A DNA stretch of 64,000 nt from Notospermus geniculatus. Lineage: Eukaryota > Nemertea > Pilidiophora > Heteronemertea > Lineidae. Both the position numbers and the translations under genes were made by a program. This document shows, piece by piece, positions 42,221-62,644 of the stretch. The stretch lies in contig NMRB01001255.1 in the NCBI GenBank assembly GCA_002633025.1, positions 137,234 to 201,233 on the forward strand. Reading direction: 5' to 3'. Position 1 is the stretch's first letter, and every line of letters begins with the position of its first letter. The notes beneath the pieces were generated by a model. It made no database searches. It was not told the origin of the DNA and was given only the letters and a program-made list of their open reading frames with translations.

Positions 42221-44949
42221 ATGGCTTGTTTAAACTGTGGGAAAGTTTTCATGAGAAGGCGGTTTTGTGACCTGGGTCGACTCAGTATTTCTCCCCAGTT
42301 GATAGTGCTACCTTGCATGCCTTGGACATTACAGAACAACAGAGAATTCGTGAAAATGCCACGAAAGGCATCCAGACAGATCCACAGTAAAGCATCCAGT
42401 CATTCAGTGTCTTTTTCAGACGTGTTAATATCATCAAACTATAAAATTGCCCCTAGAACTGCTATCCCTAAGTTCTTAAAAAATCTGACTCTGAGGTCCT
42501 TCAGCAGTCATCCCTATGACCCAAAGAAAGATGCATACATTCAAGACATTCTTCGAGAATTTGGGAGGGATTTTTCGGTAGAAGCTGTGTCGGGTAATGA
42601 TGACGCAAACGGTGGCATGGGTGACACAAAAAGTGATAGTACCGGTAACTCTATGTCTAATGTTGACGAAGCTGCTGAGAGTCCACGTGATGATGGCACC
42701 AGTTCAAGTTCAAGTTCTGATTCATCCAGTAGTGACAGTGATAGTGAGGTTTCGCACCATGAAATGACAGACTCGCTGATAACTGATGAAAAAATGCATG
42801 ACGGGATGTTAGAGGTCGACGTCAGTCGTTCAACTTACCAGGAGGAGATAGTTGCTGATGAGCGGATGAACGAAGATATCCTGGCTGAGTATGAGGACAT
42901 TGACGAATACTCTGAGGGGGAGGAAGAATTTGAAGAGATTTATGAACGAGTCCATGTGATCCCTTTGGAAAGTAAGAAATTCTTGAAAATCCTTTGAATA
43001 TGTTTCATAATTACCGGTATGTCGTAAATTGAATAGGGGAATCGTCTCGTCATGGTTGTTATTGGAATGTCATATGACGCACTTGATTTTAATATTAGGT
43101 ACCAATAATAGACAAATCCCAAATTGATGGAAACGGGAAAGATCTGTGCACTTCCGCCGAAATAGCAACAAGAACCTCGGTCTGAAACTGAATGACGTGA
43201 CGCAGAGAACCCCACGACAGTGACTTGGACGACGTTACGTCAGAGTTAGTTGACCATTGCTGAATCACGTATTGCATGCATAACGTCAGCTGGTTTCAGA
43301 TCGAGGTTCTTGTTGCTATTTCGGCGGAAGTGCGCAGAACTTGGAATTCGGGATTTGTCTATAGTGCAATTTTCATTGCATTCAAATGTTCTCAAAATAG
43401 TTGATTCTTGTCGATGGTGGACTGGACGTCAGTCTTGCTAATTAATTCAGTAACTTTGTATAATCGAATGAATTTCTTTTAGGGGGCGAAACTGGAGTTT
43501 TCAACATCGACGAACTTGTGGCTGTTCTCCATGATGAAAATGCCATCGATTTATGTGTGATAGCTGTGCCGAAACTCTTGAACTTTGTTGACTACATGGT
43601 GATTGCAAGCGGGCGCTCAGTACGACATATCAGAGCTATGGCAGAGTACATCAAATGGCTGGTAGGTTACAGAGATTAGTTCCAGTGCATTCTTTTGCGT
43701 GCTTTATTTCCACTGCAGGGTTTCCACTGCGATTTGTGGTGAGCGGTGCGGTTTTTACAGAGTCATCAATATCCTCAAACTCAGCAAAGCTTCCTCCTTC
43801 ATCACAGTGTTTGTCGTCAAACACACAAAGACTTTCTCTCTCCTCACAGTGTTTGCAGTCCAGACCTCACTGCCAGCTTTGTGGAGGCTAGGCCAAAAAA
43901 TGATTTTGTTTGCCTGAAACATAACGTCTGTATCGTTGCATATCTTTTCAGCATAAGAGGAAGAAAAGCAAGAGAGATCCGTATCTGAAAATAGAAGGTT
44001 TGGATGCCAAGGATTGGGTGGCATTAGATTTAGGTAGGTCAGATGAAGTCCAGGAGAATTACCCGTTGATAAAAAACATGCCTTTGAAAATCATCAATTG
44101 TGACCTGTCACCACGAAACTAGTCCTAAATCGCTTATTGTCTGTCTTTTGTAAAATCTGAGTGATTACATTTCTTCCTTTATCTCCTGGGGGTACTTCGG
44201 TTCATATCTTGTGCGACTTAAGACAGGTTTTGTTGTGGCGTGTCACAATTTCCTTTGAGATCTTGCAGATATCTATCTTGTCGGTAATTGTGGCCGTTCC
44301 GGTAAAACCAGGCATATGTCGCTCAGGTGAGCCTCAACGAACTAAGATGACACCAGGAGAGAATGGAAGAAATAGATTGTTTCAGATTTCATAATAGACA
44401 GACAGTTTTGAAACTGACAAAGATTTGGTCTCAACCTGCCAAGCTAAGAGCGACATATGCCTGGTTTTGCCAAAATGGGTCACAATTTAGCAGGTCTGAA
44501 TCTGACCGCACAATGCGTGTTATCCAGTTAGTTCAGTCGTTTAGTTATTTTCTGTGGTAGCAAAACAATGTTCCGTCAGAGAAACGATCCACTTGATCTT
44601 ATCTGGGTCAAATCTGCCATTCCTATGCTTAAAATGATATTTCCTTCTTTCAGGGAACATTGCCCTTCATCTTTTCATGCCAGAAACTCGGGAAATCTAC
44701 GATCTGGAGAGCCTGTGGGCTATTGGCGGGGAATACGACGATAGGCCTACACAACAAGACGACCCATATGCTTTCCTCTTTGACCAAAGTCAGCAGACGA
44801 TGGAAGTCAATGCGAGTTCCCAAGAAGAGTCGGTTACTGTTGATATGCCTCAGCAGGCAGGAAGTGATATTTCTTACGAGATGCATTCAGATCAGTGGCA
44901 TCAGGCTAAGCCTGTAGATGTTAGTAATGACAGTAATATAGACAGATGA
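42221..44949 (+). CDS. MALSU1: MALSU1, mitochondrial ribosome silencing factor (RsfS/Iojap), copy A
   Basis: Exons 42221-42971, 43483-43661, 43952-44033 and 44654-44949 join in frame to 435 residues. A basic N-terminus (MRRRFCDLGR) suits a mitochondrial targeting sequence. Residues of about 95-250 are an acidic Ser/Asp/Glu-rich linker that the human protein (234 residues) largely lacks. The RsfS domain spans about residues 255-360 (FNIDELVAVLHDENAIDLCV, DYMVIASGRSVRHIRAMAEY, KRDPYLKIEG, DWVALDLG, HLFMPETREIYDLESLW). Known members bind uL14m on the large mitoribosomal subunit during assembly and block premature joining. An acceptor at 42171 and a short 5' UTR precede the ATG. It lies 5.5 kb downstream of beta-catenin on the same strand. 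Confidence 0.95.
43112..43360. mobile_element. Palindromic MITE, GCCGAAATCTCAA family (copy 3), only in copy A
   Basis: Ends ACAAATCCC and GGGATTTGT enclose the family core GTGCACTTCCGCCGAAATAG. ATAG is present on both sides (43108-43111 and 43361-43364). Copy B has the uninterrupted site (ACCAATAATAGTACAATTTT near 61211-61230). It lies in MALSU1 intron 1. Confidence 0.85.
44099..44525. repeat. Copy-A-specific block in MALSU1 intron 3
   Basis: About 430 bp without a counterpart in copy B. It contains facing copies of AACCAGGCATATGTCGCTC and GAGCGACATATGCCTGGTT and TGTGACC/GGGTCACA near its ends, so it looks like a fold-back element. Copy B has a different insertion in the same intron. Confidence 0.6.
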
Positions 44950-45167
44950 TATCAGTCATCATGAGGTACATGTAACACTACTCATGAGGATAGCGCCGTA
45001 CTAGCACCACAGGTGTCACTGCGAGCGTTGTGACCAAAATTTCTTTTTCTAACGTTTTTTCAATTTATTTCCGGCAAAAAAATAACCAGTTTGTTTTGGA
45101 CGCCCAACAGTAAAATTTACATCATCATGTAAAAGATGAAAAGTTCTCTTATTTCTTTGCTTTTCTC

Positions 45168-45282
45168 CTTCAAAGAAAAAAATCAAGAAGTCAACTTCCA
45201 GAATCTTGCAGATTTTCGACCCCAACTGGGGTCTTCCTCAGGCACTTTTCAGTTGGAGAGACCAGAAAAGACTTCAAAGAAA
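45168..45282 (-). mobile_element. Short retro-inserted sequence with hammerhead-like core, only in copy A
   Basis: A 93-bp insert (45179-45271) is flanked by 11-bp direct repeats CTTCAAAGAAA (45168-45178, 45272-45282). Copy B has one uninterrupted CTTCAAAGAAA at the same place. On the minus strand it reads CTGAGGA, a GACCCC-AGTT-GGGGTC hairpin, GAAA, then an AATCT-GCA-AGATT hairpin and C. This resembles the hammerhead ribozyme core order, but an extra A precedes stem II and stem I pairs badly. Confidence 0.6.
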
Positions 45283-46270
45283 GAAATAGAATAGCGATAA
45301 AAGTAAACATTTTGTCTCATTATTTCTCTAGAAAAATGTACCGGGTAGGCCTACAGGTCATCTTTTCATGACGCATTTGTAAAGTGACGTCGCTGTGGTC
45401 ACATCGCTCGCAGTACCGACCTGTCGGGATATAAAGTTGTACACCTTCCTCATTAGCCTTCATCCTAACTGGTTTTCACGATATTTGCATTTTTTTGAGA
45501 ACTCTGGCAACGCTAGGGAACATGCATGTACTGCATTATAAAGTACATGTACATGTATGTGTTAGTGACTCGTTTATTACATGAACATGTACAGTGGAAC
45601 CTCAGAACCACCCCTACAATAAATGCTTCAAGCCGCTGTGAAATTAGTGGTGGTCTGAAAACAGGGAGGAAGCCTCTTTTAAAAGCAATCCAACATTGGA
45701 TAAACGACAGAGCTAAGCTCACCATATGCAAAGTGAGATTGAGCATTAATCCAGAGAGAAAGTTAAAATGTTCAAAGGTGGGGAGATTTCTTCTCCCTGG
45801 CTACAGGTGCGTCAGTTTAGTCTGTGAAGAGGCTTGGGCATTTTCAGAAACTTCCTTCGGGCCGTAGAGTGGATACCTAAGACGGTAGGCAGCCTGGTGA
45901 AATCGGCTTGATATAGGAGGAAGCTTGCAGTGATGAGTTAGGTCTTTCAATTATATTTCAATACTGACACAACTCCTTTTTGGGGTGCATTAGAAATATA
46001 GTAGAAAGGCCTTTCATCATTGGAAGTTTCAGCGCGATTTGAGTGGTGATGTACAATGCAACTCATTCAGTCATCATTCAGCTCCCTCCTGATGTACATG
46101 TTGCACGCATGGATATCAATCATGACCCCAATGAGGAAACCAGGTGAGGGGTGGAATTGGTTGGGGACTGGGGCATGGAACTGTGTTTAAAAAAATACAG
46201 ATCCATGTGTATCTGTTGATACTCCCAATGCTTCTACCGAGCAGGTCCTTGTAAAGTATGCCGCTGAGTT

Positions 46271-46455
46271 TCCTATGGATATTATTCCTAATGGATATTA
46301 TTCCTAATGGATATTATTCCTAATGGATATTATTCCTGATGGATATTATTCCTGATGGATATTATTCCTGATGGATATTATTCCTGATGGATATTATTCC
46401 TGATGGATATTATTCCTAATGGATATTATTCCTATGGATATCATTCCTATGGATA
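46271..46455. repeat. 16-bp tandem repeat GGATATTATTCCTGAT, copy A
   Basis: About eleven units of GGATATTATTCCTRAT, degrading at both ends to CCTATGGATAT. The counterpart in copy B starts at 63870 and runs off the window. Confidence 0.95.
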
Positions 46456-47077
46456 TGGCGTGGTAGTAATTTCAAAAAGTCGAGACGTTGGCTCCAAACA
46501 CTTCTCACGCCTATCGGGTTTAGGGCGGACTCACGGATAAGTTTAATGGGATAGCCCCATGACAATGTCCAGTGCCTTAGACGAACTGCAGAAGAAATAC
46601 GTCCTCACATTTGACATGCACAAAATTTGGTCATAATCAAGAGCCATTAGTTGCTCCACCGAGGTCGAAGTTTTGGCATAATCTTTTCAACTGCTTATTT
46701 CTTGCACTCATAATTAAAGTATATTTGTTATTAGAGGGCAGGGAAAGGGAAAAATCTACCTCCCCTCTCCAGCTTCCTCCCTGATTCTCAAGTTTTTATT
46801 TGTCTGCCTCCAATAGGAGGTGTAGCATATTGCCTGTCTCCAATAGGAGGCATAGCATATTGCCCGCCTCCAATAGGAGGTGTAGCATATTCGTCATTTG
46901 GTATTGGTGTGGTGTCTCTTTGTCAGTCAGTCTGTCAAGGTGGCATGTTTGTTTTTCAACTATGAGCCCAGGTCATAATATGATATATGATATATTATAG
47001 TCAATAGCAGATTCCGCGGCGTTTCCACTATATAGTGGAAACGGGCCTTAAGAGAATAACAAATTATTTGTCTGCTG
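46456..47077. other. Segment between the tandem repeat and the start of copy B
   Basis: No gene. It contains a 30-bp tandem repeat (listed separately). Its counterpart downstream of copy B, if any, lies beyond the window. Confidence 0.6.
46801..46890. repeat. 30-bp tandem repeat, 3 copies
   Basis: Exactly three units of CCTCCAATAGGAGGTGTAGC plus ATATTGCCTG-like spacer; each contains the palindrome CTCCAATAGGAG. Confidence 0.9.
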
Positions 47078-47095
47078 ACGAAACAACAGACAGCC

Positions 47096-54915
<7,820 letters not shown>

Positions 54916-57900
54916 GCGGAAATGAGGAACAATTAGGAAAAGCTGCATAACTGATCTGAGACTTAAGATCAAATCTCCGTGCATGGTTTTCATACAAGGG
55001 GCACTTTGTGTTGGGTGTGGGGAACATGGCGTTGGATTTTTTTCTGAAAAATATTTTACGAGATTTCAAAACTTGTGAGATTTGGGTGTTGCACGTCCAG
55101 AATTGTCAACTACGTGTGGGGGTTCCCAGTCCGAGGAAGTTCAGATCTAGGCATTTCATTGACATTGCTGACTTGTTTTTTGAATAACAACCAAGAGCCT
55201 GCTGTGGAACAGAAGGTGAAATATTGATTGTGTCTGCCCCTTTGTGTGGATTGCTGCATTTCCCAAAAAAATTAGTACCTCATCGATCCAGATCCAGATG
55301 CTAGTGTCACATTTCACCATGTGTTCAGGTGGTCACGTCGTCATTCTATACGGAAAGTCAGTGTGTACATGAAACTGAGTTTATAGGAGGAAAAACTCAG
55401 TTTTAACTCGTCGCATATAAGACCATTTGCATATCATTGAATACAATGTGCTAGGGACTGCCGATTTAATAATATGTCTAACTGCACTTATGTATCATAT
55501 GCAATGCACCATCTGTCTGTATTTTTGGCACTGAGCAGGACTTCGGATCTGTATGTACCATGGCACATGTATATTTTTTCTAGTGTTTTATTGAGTCGTC
55601 ATCGTCGTCGAAGTGGTTCGTGCGAGTTTTACTTTCGACGTAAGCGAATTGATGTTTTTTGTACATTTTAATAATGATTTTGCATTCATTTTTTGCCAAG
55701 TGGATATACATTTATTAAACCATGACTTAACTCTAATGTACATATTTGCTCTTTTTTAGAATCTGCTCAACGTAAAGGAGTTCCTCAAGGCTATTGTTCT
55801 CAACAGGAGAACAATAGTCTTCAGGAACTCCTTAACGTTGAATAGCATTCTAAAATACGGGCCATGATGTGCTGAGGCAGTTCTGGGCTACTTGGTAAAA
55901 AATGGATTAAATTTACAATTAACCCATATATATAGACCTCCTAGGATTGGATGGAGTTTGAACCACATTCCTACTTAATGCATTTCAGCATCGTTCCTTT
56001 TCCTGATTTACGAACCCCTTCAAAAAACCAGAAATTCAGAATTCATCTTATACGCTACGAATTGATGAAATGGATAAGAAAAATCCAGACTTACGTGTAA
56101 TGCTCTGCCAGTTGGTTGCATTTTGGTTTCTGTAAAGCATCGTAACAAGGAGTAGCCAATTCGCTCCTCCCCTTCGTTGATTTTTAGTCGTCAGTGTCTT
56201 AATAACCAATGATTTTCAGTTCTTGGCAGAGTTAATTTGTAAACTAGTGTAATTTTTACCGACTGCACATTTGTACTTAGCCCAGCTTGCCATTATGCTT
56301 ATGAGATTTGGCTCCATGGAGTGGTGAATATCGTAACTGTGTCCGATCCGTTCCACTGCTGTTTCTAGCTAGTTGTTGGTGAGTTGATGTTCGCATAGTC
56401 TGAATAGAACTGTGAAGCTTACCACTTTCGAATTCACGTTTCGCTGATAAAATATCAGTAAACTGGACTGTTTTCTACTAGCTAGTACGGTACACTCTTT
56501 GATTCATAGACGAAATTGCACACAAGTTGTACTCTCATTTCTAAACTGGTTTGATCAGGCATAAAGTAGAAAGGCTGAATGTTGTGTCAGTGTAGACTTA
56601 ATGTAGTCACCCTGGCAAACTTGCCTTGTCTGTTGGCTCTCCACCAGTACCTTCTAAGGTTGACTTTACATCGGATGACACGCGAACAAAGGTTTCATGG
56701 GGATGAAGCGTGTTTGTGTCACGTGTCATCCGATGTATAGTCAGTCTAAGGTGTGTCACTACCTTACCTTGTCGGACGTATCTTCTAAGGCTTATTCCTG
56801 CGGTATTCCTTCTGACATGACTCTTTCATAAAGCTTCGATGTTGTTGGACCATTGGAACTATGCAAATACCCTGTGGATGAATGAGATTTTCTGTGAGCG
56901 AGGGCCGTATGCTTGGGTCAGACTTGAGCCAAAAGTATATCTGAAGTTAGACTTTCTCTTTGCTTGAAGCATTGAGAAAAGTCAGACTTTAACGAAAGTG
57001 TGGCTGAAGTCCGACCCAAGCATACGGCCCTGAGACTACTTGTCAAACTTCCATTCACTGCTTGAGAACGACAGAAGACCTAAAAGTAAACAAATCTGAC
57101 AAGTCAGGGGAGGCTTTCTCTTGATGTCAGATGACATTTGAATAATTAGAAATGCAAATTAATTTTTAACCAATTTCCAATCATGTTCAAACTTCTGCTG
57201 TCAGAAAACAAAATGTATTTTGGAATTGAAAGACATGTGCAGTCAGAAAAAGGTGTTGAGGGTCAAGAATTTAACCATCTCCTCCACATAAGTCCCAAGA
57301 TTCTGAGAGTTCAGGGGCCATATTCATGAAGCCTTCGCAACTTTGCATGTGCACGCAAAAGGCAGTCGGTGAAATAGGGCATGTGGACCCAAACAATAGC
57401 ATTGCGTGTACGCAAAGTTGTGAAGGCTTCGTGAATATGGCCCTAGAAGAGGGGGGGGGGGCTGTAAAAATCCTACGGTATTATGTTTTACAAAAATTAC
57501 ACAGCATAAAACAGTGCGATTTGACCGACATGTTGTCTATTAGGTCCGTATGACTGACAGTTCACAGTATTTGGGGCACTTAATCTGTTGACAGGGACAC
57601 ACTTTTGTTTTAATAGTGTGCTCCGTCATCCCAACACATAATAACATGTACTAAAATAATGTAATCAGAGTGACGGGATTGTATTAACATTAACAAACAT
57701 TGTAATGTCTCTTAATTATCTGAAAAATTAGTGACTGCCTCCATTTCTCATACACTTTTCTAGTGGCAACGCATAACAGTGTAGTAGTTACGTCTTTTTT
57801 TAGTTCAAGACAGTATTGCAGAGATGTAGATTTTAGTGCGAGTTGGCAAGTATTATATACAGTAATATGATTCTTGTATCAGTGAGGTTGATGTAGAATG

Positions 57901-58671
57901 TATCCAAGGGAAATTCATCCATGTTGTCAAAAATCTCCTAGGGTTTGATTCTCATTTGGGAAAAAAACTGACGTCTAAATCAATAATCTGTTGTCTCAAA
58001 CTGAAAAGCGACCAAAATTTTAAAGCCGATTGTTCGCGTCTGTCCAAAGTGAACCAAAAATAATAAAACAACCCGTTTTATTCGTAACAACAACTGGTAA
58101 ATGCATTGGGGCGGCCACTCCGGAAACTGTTCTGTGGAATTTTTGACTTGGCGCGAATAGTCCACTTTAAAGGTGCTCTAGTTCGAATTTTAAGTCAGTA
58201 TAACCCTACTGTCTCAAACGGAAAAAGAGACCAAAATTTTAAGTCGGTATAACCCTACTGTCTCAAACGGAAAAAGAGACCAAAATTTTGAGTCAATATA
58301 ACCCTACTGTCTCAAACTGAAAGAGACCAAAATTTTAAGTCAGTGATATCTCAAATTGACAAATTGAAAAAGGACTGAGAGGATGATTGTGAAGTGTTGA
58401 AGGCAAGTGACTGGTTTCCTGCACTGGTCAACAGTCTTCAGGGAAAGGAGAGTCTGATGTGTTGTCGGGTGGGGTAGGGGTAGGGGTGGGAGCAGACTAT
58501 ACATGTAGAGGGTACCCTTGGATATATCTTACACCAACAAGTTGCATGTTTTTATACATTGTACATTTATTTTGTAATCAGTCATGTCATAGGTATGAAA
58601 CGTGAGCTCTTGTGTGTGGTCTGTGTATATTTAACTATGTGTACATTTTAATAGACAGACTTGGTAATAAA
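54916..58671 (+). other. Probable long 3' UTR of beta-catenin, copy B
   Basis: Counterpart of 36732-40505. The proximal AATAAA is lost (GAAATATTGATTG instead), while the distal AATAAA at 58666-58671 is kept. Hairpin counterparts lie at 55758-55851, about 56901-57030 and about 57313-57446. Confidence 0.5.
58188..58345. repeat. 49-bp tandem repeat, about 3 copies, copy B
   Basis: Counterpart of 40021-40180, with the same unit and copy number. Confidence 0.85.
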
Positions 58672-60323
58672 TCCATTTTTATACAAACAGCTAAAGTCTT
58701 GTTAGCTTGATAGAAATATTTCTTTTTTCGATTGGATCAGAACCCAAGTTACAGTGCCTCTAGCAACCGTGCGGTAGGGATGCAATGTGACTTTGCAAAT
58801 GGTAGGCCTTGGTTTTGGCCTATGGAATTGGCAAAATAATTAGTGAATCTGGTACCTGCATGAAGGGCCCTCGGGACCAAGCCAAGGCTTGTTTGCACGT
58901 GATTACCTGTCACTTGTCACTGCAAAGTGTCGGTGTTGGTGTGCAGTACCGGGATGGTGTGTCGTGATGCAAAGTGCGGAGGCATGTTGCGAGTGACGTC
59001 GCATTTGCAAAAACGCAAAAAATGTACGGTACGTAATCACGGCAGTGATGTACCATTATAAACGTGGCACTATCCGGCTGGCACAGAAGTGGTTAAAATT
59101 TCTACTAAGTGGAACGGTAATTATACATACTGGTATTGTGTCGGAGTAAATTAGCCTACTACCGGTGCCGTTTTTGAAAAAATGTCCCTGCCTATGAGTG
59201 TTCTCCTCTTGTCTGACTGAAGAAGCTACGACTCGATGCAAAGGGTCCACACTGAGAAACGTTGATCTGCTGCCAGAATTTCTCAAGCAATGAAGGGAAA
59301 CACTGACTTTTGGAAACACTGCAGATGTTACACCTCTGATACCCATCAATTTCATCAACAGTTTTGATACCGGTACCGGTAATGTATCATGGCATGTTTG
59401 CCTGAAAATTAAACACAATATGGCCTGGGGAACTTGCCACATACATGATAAAATGGATGCAGCCTACTGGGGCTGGATTTGGTCCGGGCGGGCGGGAATT
59501 GGTCCACTTAAGTTTATCACAGGAGAGTGTGTGCTGTACAAAAAAAATGTCTTTCAAAAATGCTCCCTGTCTCGTTTTTCTCGCATCGTTTTGATGGTTA
59601 TTTTTGCGTTGCCATATCATATTGACACAATATATCGATAGCGGCAATAAGAGTGACTAAGGTTGGTGTAGTGAAACGAAAAAAAAGTTCGAAAAAGGGC
59701 AAGAGGAGGCAGGCCTAAAAGTTGTGTAGCTAGACCTACACATTCATGTACATTGACTGTACACTAACTACATACAATGTATTTATGATACATGACTACA
59801 CTAACCAGCTAACAGTCAGTAGTAGCTCGCATGCATAGTCCAGGGCTGACCGCACCGAAAGTCCAACAAAAAGTGCCACTGTCACTTAAATCTATCGCAT
59901 CGGGCAGTAGCTAGCTATGCCCTAGGCCTGCCTCTACCTAGGCTAGTTAGGCCTATAGGCCTAAATTTATTACCGTAATGCATTTTCCCATTTAACTTAA
60001 CCACCGATGGCACCGAAAGCACTATGACTCTCCTCTATTGGACTTTCTTTGTGGTTGGGCCTCTATCAGCCAGACACGGTGCAAGCCCGGGAATATTCCT
60101 GAATCCATGGTGTCCAAATGCTTCTTGAATCGGCCTTTTCGACCACTCGGGTGTCAGTGTCAGTGATGAGCGAATCCGCTAAGAAGTTGAGCAAGAAATG
60201 TGACTCACCATTGCTTTTGCTTGTTATTTTGACTTTTTTTTTCAGTCATGTCAGTCTATTCTTTTTCATTTCAGGTCTCAAACGTAACAAACCATCAGTA
60301 AAGACAATTCAGGAGGTATAATC

Positions 60324-62644
60324 ATGGCTTGTTTAAACTGTGGGAAAGTTTTCATGAGAAGGCGGTTTTGTGACCTGGGTCGACTCAGTATTTCTCCCCA
60401 GTTGATAGTGCTACCTTGGACATTACAGAACAACAAAGAATTCGTGAAAATGCCACGAAAGGCAGCCAGACAGATCCACACTAAAGCATCCAGTCATTCA
60501 GTGTCTTTTTCAAACGTATTAATATCATCAAACTATAAAATTGTCCCTAGAACTTCTATCCCTAAGTTCTTAAACAATCTGACTCTGAGGACATTCAGCA
60601 GTCATCCCTATGACCCAAAGAAAGATGCATATATTCAAGACATTCTTCGAGAATTTGGGAGGGATTTTTCAGTAGAAGCTGTGTCGGGTAATGATGACGC
60701 AAACGGTGGCATGGGTGACACAAAAAGTGATAGTAACTCTATGTCTAATGTTGATGAAGCTGCTGAGAGTCAACGTGATGATGGCACCAGTTCAAGTTCT
60801 GATAGTTCAAGTTCTGATTCATCCAGTAGTGACAGTGATAGTGAGGTTTCGCACCTCGAAATGACAGACTCACAGATAACTGATGAAAAAAAACATGATG
60901 GGATGTTAGAGGTTGACGCCAGTCGTTCAGCTTACCAGGAGGAGATCGTTTCTGATGAACGGATGAACGAAGATGTCCTGGCTGAGTATGAGGACATTGA
61001 CGAATACTCTGAGGGGGAGGAAGAATTTGAAGAGATTTATGAACGAGTCCATGTGATCCCTTTGGAAAGTAAGATATTCTTGAAAATCCTTTGAATATGT
61101 TCCATAATTATGTTGTAAATTGAACAGGGGAATCGTCTTTTACATTGGATATCTCCTGATTGTCCTGGTTGTTATTGGAATGTCATATAACGCACTTGAT
61201 TTTAATATTCGGTACCAATAATAGTACAATTTTCATTGCATTCAGATGTTTTCAAAATAGTTGATTCTTGTCGATGGTGGACTGGACGTCAGTCTTGCTA
61301 ATTAATTGAGTAACTTTGTATAATCGAATGAATTTCTTTCAGGGGGCGAAACTGGAGTTTTCAACATCGACGAACTTGTGGCTGTTCTCCATGATGAAAA
61401 TGCCATCGATTTATGTGTGATAGCTGTGCCGAAACTCTTGAACTTTGTTGACTACATGGTGATTGCAAGCGGGCGCTCAGTACGACATATTAGAGCTATG
61501 GCAGAGTACATCAAATGGCTGGTAAGTTACAGAGATTAGTTCCAGTGCATTCTTTTCATGTTTTATTTCCACTACAGGGGTTTTCACTGCAGTTTGCGTT
61601 TGTTTGCCTGAAACATAACGTCCATATTGTTGCATCTTTTCAGCATAAGAGGAAGAAAAGCAAGAGAGATCCATATCTGAAAATAGAAGGTTTGGATGCC
61701 AAGGATTGGGTGGCATTAGATTTAGGTAGGTTGAAGTCCAGGGGCCGGTTGCACAAAACTCATGTTAGCGCTAACATGGTATTAGCGCTAACTTTTATGT
61801 TAGATGACGTCAAAATCCATTGTCATTTTACGTGATTTAACATGATGTTAGCGCTAACATCATGTTAGCGCTAACATGAGTTTTGTGCAACCCAGCCCAG
61901 GAGAATTACCCTTTGAATAAAACATGCTTTTGAAAATCATCAATTTCCTTGGTAATCTTCTTGACTGCACGAGACAAGTTATAGAGGTTCTTCACTGACA
62001 CTACAACAGCCATGTCCCTGCTAAGAATCGGCCATGTTGGCCGTCAAACAAATGGCCGCGACGATGTCAAAACTCACATCCTGACATTTTGATGTCATTA
62101 TCAGCGTGTTGACGCTGTGTTGTTGCCGTGACATCGCTTGACATTTTGACATCCAATATGGTGGCATCGTGCCGTCACGGAAATGTGATGTCATACATGT
62201 TTGAAGAACCTCTGTACAGTTAGTTCGGCCATTTCTTTATTCTCTGCAGTAACTCAACAATGTTCCAATAGAGAAACAATCCACTTGATCTTATCTTTAG
62301 TAGTCAAATCTACCATTCCTTCGCTTAAAATGATATTCCTTCTTTCAGGGAACATTGCTGTCCATCTTTTCATGCCAGAAACCCGGGAAATCTACGATCT
62401 GGAGAGCCTGTGGGCTATTGGCGGGGAATATGACGACAGGCCTACACAACAAGATGACCCGTATGCTTTCCTCTTTGATCAAAGTCAGCAGATGATGGAA
62501 GTCAATGCGAGTTCCCAAGAAGAGTCGGTTACAGTTGATATGCCTCAGCAGGCAGGAAGTGATGTTTCGTACGAGATGCATTCAGATCAGTGGCATCAGG
62601 CTAAGCCTGTAGATGTTAGTAATGACAGTAATATAGACAGATGA
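60324..62644 (+). CDS. MALSU1: MALSU1, mitochondrial ribosome silencing factor (RsfS/Iojap), copy B
   Basis: Exons 60324-61068, 61343-61521, 61644-61725 and 62349-62644 join in frame to 433 residues with all splice sites intact. The RsfS domain is almost identical to copy A (one clear change, IAVHLF for IALHLF). The N-terminal half differs more: loss of three residues at the CMP position before WTLQ, loss of the TG near SDSTGNSMS, and a rearranged Ser/Asp run. Several substitutions are non-synonymous (for example CLNCGKV is kept, but SRQIHSK becomes ARQIHTK). It could be functional. It lies 5.4 kb downstream of beta-catenin copy B, as in copy A. Confidence 0.93.
61743..61896. mobile_element. 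154-bp palindromic MITE with CCAGG target duplication, only in copy B
   Basis: Ends GGCCGGTTGCACAAAACTC and the inverse GAGTTTTGTGCAACCCAGC enclose repeated GTTAGCGCTAAC palindromes. CCAGG flanks both sides (61738-61742 and 61897-61901). Copy A reads GTCCAGGAGAATT at the empty site (44048-44060). It lies in MALSU1 intron 3. Confidence 0.9.
61965..62217. mobile_element. Palindromic insertion in MALSU1 intron 3, copy B only
   Basis: AGAGGTTCTTCA near the left end faces TGAAGAACCTCT near the right end. Internal inverted words include GACATTTTGA, TGACATC and CGTGACATC. Copy A has an unrelated insertion at the same position. Confidence 0.6.
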
